Below are positions 61,683 to 64,000 of a DNA stretch of 64,000 nt, piece by piece. The translations under genes and the position numbers were made by a program. The notes under the pieces are model-generated. The model ran no database searches. It had not been told where the DNA came from and was given only the letters and a program-made list of their open reading frames with translations. The stretch covers positions 1 through 64,000 of the forward strand of contig JAKFDK010000063.1 of NCBI GenBank assembly GCA_036676195.1, read 5' to 3'. How positions within the stretch are numbered: position 1 is the stretch's first letter; each line of letters opens with the position of its first letter. Source of the stretch: JAKFDK01 sp036676195 (GTDB lineage Bacteria; Bacillota; Sulfobacillia; Symbiobacteriales; ZC4RG38).

Positions 61683-62005
61683 TGGTGTTCGAGTAGTTCA
61701 GCCCACTCCTGTTTGACCAACAAGGTCAGTTCCAGGCCCGCCAGGCTCCGAGGCGCCCGCTGCTCTGTCTCCGGGCGCCGCAGCCGGCTGCCCATATAGG
61801 CCAGCAGCGCCGGTACCAGGGCCGGCGGCGGCGGCTCCGCCGGCGGCAGGCCGAACTGGAGCAGCACCTTGTTGCGGACACGCAGATACACAGAGTATGC
61901 CCGTCCCCCGGACCGGGCTGTAAACTGCCAGGTGGTCTCCGGGCCGGAGGTCCGTTCATGGTCCAGGCCTTCAAATTGGACGGTTACATCTGCCCAGCGC
62001 CCCAA
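61676..62005 (-). CDS. Small protein of unknown function
   Basis: A 109-residue protein. The first half is beta-rich (DVTVQFEGLDHERTSGPETT, WQFTARSGGRAYSVYLRVRN), followed by PPAEPPPPALVPALLAYMGS and a charged tail. There is no membrane segment and no recognised domain. TTG 62005 follows AAGGGGC. It is on the same strand as the GntR gene and 76 bases after it, so it may be co-transcribed. Confidence is limited by the rare start codon and lack of homology. Confidence 0.5.
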   Translation of the reverse strand: MGRWADVTVQFEGLDHERTSGPETTWQFTARSGGRAYSVYLRVRNKVLLQFGLPPAEPPPPALVPALLAYMGSRLRRPETEQRAPRSLAGLELTLLVKQEWAELLEHQS

Positions 62006-62081
62006 AACGTTTGCCCCTTCGTGTGCCGTTTGTCCTCCAGCATACCACAGTCAGTGGGGTGGGCACACCCGTGGCGCCCGC

Positions 62082-62957
62082 TCAGAACCAGGGCGAAACG
62101 GAACGGCGGGGCGCTTCGGTCGGAACGGCCAGGGCTGCACGCAATTCCTCCAGCAGAGCCGCGGACAGGTGCAATGGCTCTTCCAGTTTGCCGCCGTCCC
62201 AGGCAATGGTGGGCACCGGCACACCTGCCGCCAGCCCGATCTGTGGCTGGTCAACGCCGGCGGCAGCCAGGCCGGCGCGGATCCGGGCAGCGTGGAGCCA
62301 GTCGGGTGCACTCAGTGTGAGCGGACAGTCCCGTGGCACTTGCTGCAGGGCTGCCACCGGGCCGAGCACAAACACCGGCAGGGTATCGCCCAGAGTCTGC
62401 CGCACCGCGTCGGCGTGAAAGGTTGTCACTACTGCCAACACGTGCCCGGCCGGCGAAGCAGGCACATCCTCGGGCAGCGCCTGGCCTGCCACCACGGGCA
62501 AGGCTGCCTGCAGCAGAGCAGCCAGTTCGGCCGCGCGGTCCCGGCTGCCGCTGACGGCGAGAACCCGCATTTGCGGGATCTCCTGCATCGCATCCAGTTG
62601 CCCGTGGGCGAGGGCGGACAGTGCCAGCGCTTCCGGGCTCAGGCCCAGCGCAGCGGCCTGCTGCAGGGCATCCCCGACCAGAATGCGCAGTTCGGCGCCG
62701 CTGTGGGTGACCGGGGGAGCCGTGGCCACAAACACCCCCTTGCCCGGATGCGTTCGCACCCAGCCGTGGGACTCCAGCTCCTGCAGGGCGTTGACCACCG
62801 TGTTGCGGTTGACGCCGGCGTTGGCCGCCAGGTCCCGCAGGCTGGGTAACTGGTCTCCGGGCTGTAGCAGGCCCACGCGGATCTGGTGTTTGATCTGTTC
62901 CCGCAGTTGCAGGGTGACGGGGATCGGGCTTTGCAGGTGTAGCCGGAAGGAGTGCAT
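62082..62957 (-). CDS. GntR-family transcriptional regulator (YtrA-like N-terminus)
   Basis: A 291-residue protein. Residues 10-80 are a GntR winged helix (LQLREQIKHQIRVGLLQPGD, QLPSLRDLAANAGVNRNTVV, ELESHGWVRTHPGKGVFV). The C-terminal 200 residues have alternating Ala-rich helices and short strands (RVLAVSGSRDRAAELAALLQ, VLAVVTTFHADAVRQTLGDT), suggesting a sugar-binding-like or periplasmic-binding-like effector domain rather than the aminotransferase of MocR. AGGAGG precedes ATG 62957. A perfect inverted repeat over its own -10 region suggests autoregulation. Confidence 0.88.
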   Translation of the reverse strand: MHSFRLHLQSPIPVTLQLREQIKHQIRVGLLQPGDQLPSLRDLAANAGVNRNTVVNALQELESHGWVRTHPGKGVFVATAPPVTHSGAELRILVGDALQQAAALGLSPEALALSALAHGQLDAMQEIPQMRVLAVSGSRDRAAELAALLQAALPVVAGQALPEDVPASPAGHVLAVVTTFHADAVRQTLGDTLPVFVLGPVAALQQVPRDCPLTLSAPDWLHAARIRAGLAAAGVDQPQIGLAAGVPVPTIAWDGGKLEEPLHLSAALLEELRAALAVPTEAPRRSVSPWF

Positions 62958-62979
62958 GGGCCGGTCCTCCTCGGGGCGG

Positions 62980-63004
62980 ATACTGATCTACTGTATCAGT
63001 ATAG
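62980..63004 (-). promoter_or_regulatory. Operator/promoter of the GntR gene
   Basis: ATACTGAT (62980-62987), a seven-base spacer and ATCAGTAT (62995-63002) form a perfect 8-bp dyad. On the minus strand the -10 box TATACT covers 62999-63004, so a bound repressor would block transcription of its own gene. Confidence 0.75.
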
Positions 63005-63011
63005 CATATCG

Positions 63012-63935
63012 CTATGCCCGGCCCACACTGACCCCGTTGGGAGACTGCAGCAGACGGCGTTCGGCCAGTTCACAGTACTCAGGGACGATGTCGTAGCCGA
63101 CGTAGTTGCGGGCGTGAAGCATGGCCGCCAGGCAGGTCGTGCCGGAACCACTGAACGGGTCAAGCACCACGTCGCCTACATATGAGAAGAGGTTGATGAC
63201 ACGGGCAGCCAGATCGACTGGGAACGGCGCCGGGTGCCCGATGCGGCGGGCCGATTCGGGGGCGATTTCCCATACGGACAGGGTGCCGGCCATGAATTCG
63301 CTGGCACTGATCTCGGTGGGTCCTTTTTCCGGCCGGTCAAAGCGCTCCTTGGTGAAGACAAGCAGGTACTCATGCACGTCCCGCAACCGCGGGGCCTTGG
63401 CGGAGCGCCAGGTGCCCCAGGCACAGCTCCCGTTCATGCCCTTGCCTTTGCGCCAGACAATTTCCCCGGCGGGAAGGAAGCCGGCGGCCATGTGCAGGGC
63501 GTAAAAGTAGGCGCTGAGCGGGATATAAGGCTTGCGGCCGAGATTGGCTACGTTCACCACATACCGTCCGCCTGGCTTGAGGACCCGGTAAACCTCGGCG
63601 CCGACCTGGCCGATCAGGCCCAAGTAACCGTTTACGTCCAGATCCTGATCATAGTCCTTGCCGGCATTATACGGCGGTGAGGTGAAGGCAAGCCCGACCG
63701 AGTTGTCGGGGATGTGGTGCATGTCTGCCGATGTGTGGCAGTAAATCCGGTTGGCCCACGTTTCCGGCGGCTGGGCAGGCACCGACCGGGCCTCAGGCGG
63801 AACCAGGGGAACACCGCTTTGGATTTGAAGTTCAGGCATGTGGCTGCCATAGAGCTTGCGGCCGTAGAATTCAGAGGCGTTATGACCTTCACGATTCGAT
63901 GCGCCGAAGGAATAGGTCTTTGTTTTTCCGGCCAT
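63012..63935 (-). CDS. DNA methyltransferase, N4-cytosine/N6-adenine type (beta class)
   Basis: A 307-residue modification enzyme. The catalytic motif TSPPYN (Ser-Pro-Pro-Tyr, typical of N4-cytosine or some N6-adenine enzymes) comes first, at about residue 86. The SAM-binding DPFSGSGTTCLAA comes near the C-terminus, the order of the beta class. LKPGGRYVVNVANLGRKPYI and VWRKGKGMNGSCAWGTW lie between. ATG 63935 follows GAGGGGTGA; the GTG at 63944 sits on the site itself. No restriction endonuclease is seen within the window, so it may be an orphan. No gene is visible in 63936-64000. Confidence 0.92.
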   Translation of the reverse strand: MAGKTKTYSFGASNREGHNASEFYGRKLYGSHMPELQIQSGVPLVPPEARSVPAQPPETWANRIYCHTSADMHHIPDNSVGLAFTSPPYNAGKDYDQDLDVNGYLGLIGQVGAEVYRVLKPGGRYVVNVANLGRKPYIPLSAYFYALHMAAGFLPAGEIVWRKGKGMNGSCAWGTWRSAKAPRLRDVHEYLLVFTKERFDRPEKGPTEISASEFMAGTLSVWEIAPESARRIGHPAPFPVDLAARVINLFSYVGDVVLDPFSGSGTTCLAAMLHARNYVGYDIVPEYCELAERRLLQSPNGVSVGRA

Positions 63936-64000
63936 TCCTCTCACCCCTCACAATGACTGCTGCGCCTGGCCAAAAACCGCGCGCGACCGACGGTCCCCAA

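Overview
The window looks like a chromosomal segment of a GC-rich, Gram-positive-type (Firmicutes) bacterium, possibly a Symbiobacterium-like lineage; the genus is inference only. The supporting evidence is MurT/GatD lipid II amidation, an AgrB/AgrD-type cyclic peptide pair, a proline T-box leader, SelB, a CsoR copper sensor, YybS/YpjA-type membrane proteins, class I fumarase split into two subunits, strong AGGAGG ribosome sites and many GTG/TTG starts. Genes are densely packed and most units end in clear intrinsic terminators. I saw no rRNA, tRNA, CRISPR array or intact transposase.

Layout. 1-3.3 kb: end of a collagen-like gene, a DUF2007 protein and a polar amino acid ABC transporter. 3.4-8.5 kb: a membrane-anchored unknown, a cell-wall deacetylase, and murT-gatD. 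8.5-14.6 kb: a DUF2232 membrane protein, hflK-hflC, trxB and selB. 14.8-20.7 kb: a small unknown, a degenerate receiver/GGDEF protein, three tandem M42 peptidases (the third without key catalytic residues), tatC and a DUF402 protein. 20.8-26.4 kb: murE, a TlpA-like lipoprotein, a DUF1405 protein, csoR, an ArsR-type regulator, a methyltransferase and a repeat-rich Gln/Met/Pro protein. 26.8-34.8 kb: icd-mdh-citrate synthase, ftsH, then a Pro T-box controlling proBA. 34.8-38.4 kb: a MITE-like element, IclR and Crp regulators, and two-subunit fumarase. 38.4-41.1 kb (minus strand): agrB-agrD-membrane sensor-like protein-HD-GYP/GGDEF. 41.3-43.5 kb: a divergent PD-(D/E)XK nuclease with a coiled-coil partner. 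43.6-51.8 kb: aconitase, a molybdopterin oxidoreductase, malic enzyme and glutamate dehydrogenase. 51.9-58.5 kb: a CPBP-like remnant, a CNNM/CBS protein, a YcdB-like protein and sucCD. 58.6-64 kb: a toroid-like unknown, an ECF sigma factor with a putative anti-sigma factor, a GntR regulator with its operator, and an orphan DNA methyltransferase.

Working together. Aconitase, isocitrate dehydrogenase, succinyl-CoA synthetase, fumarase, malate dehydrogenase and citrate synthase lie within about 32 kb but in separate units, along with malic enzyme and glutamate dehydrogenase; 2-oxoglutarate and succinate oxidation are not encoded here. The most unusual locus is the agr-like quorum module. It has the peptide (a 40-residue gene on the minus strand at 40309-40431) and its processing protease, but no histidine kinase. 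In the kinase position are a stand-alone five-helix membrane protein and a membrane-bound HD-GYP plus GGDEF enzyme, suggesting that peptide sensing is wired directly to cyclic-di-GMP. The adjacent divergent nuclease/coiled-coil pair is a second candidate for an undescribed system.
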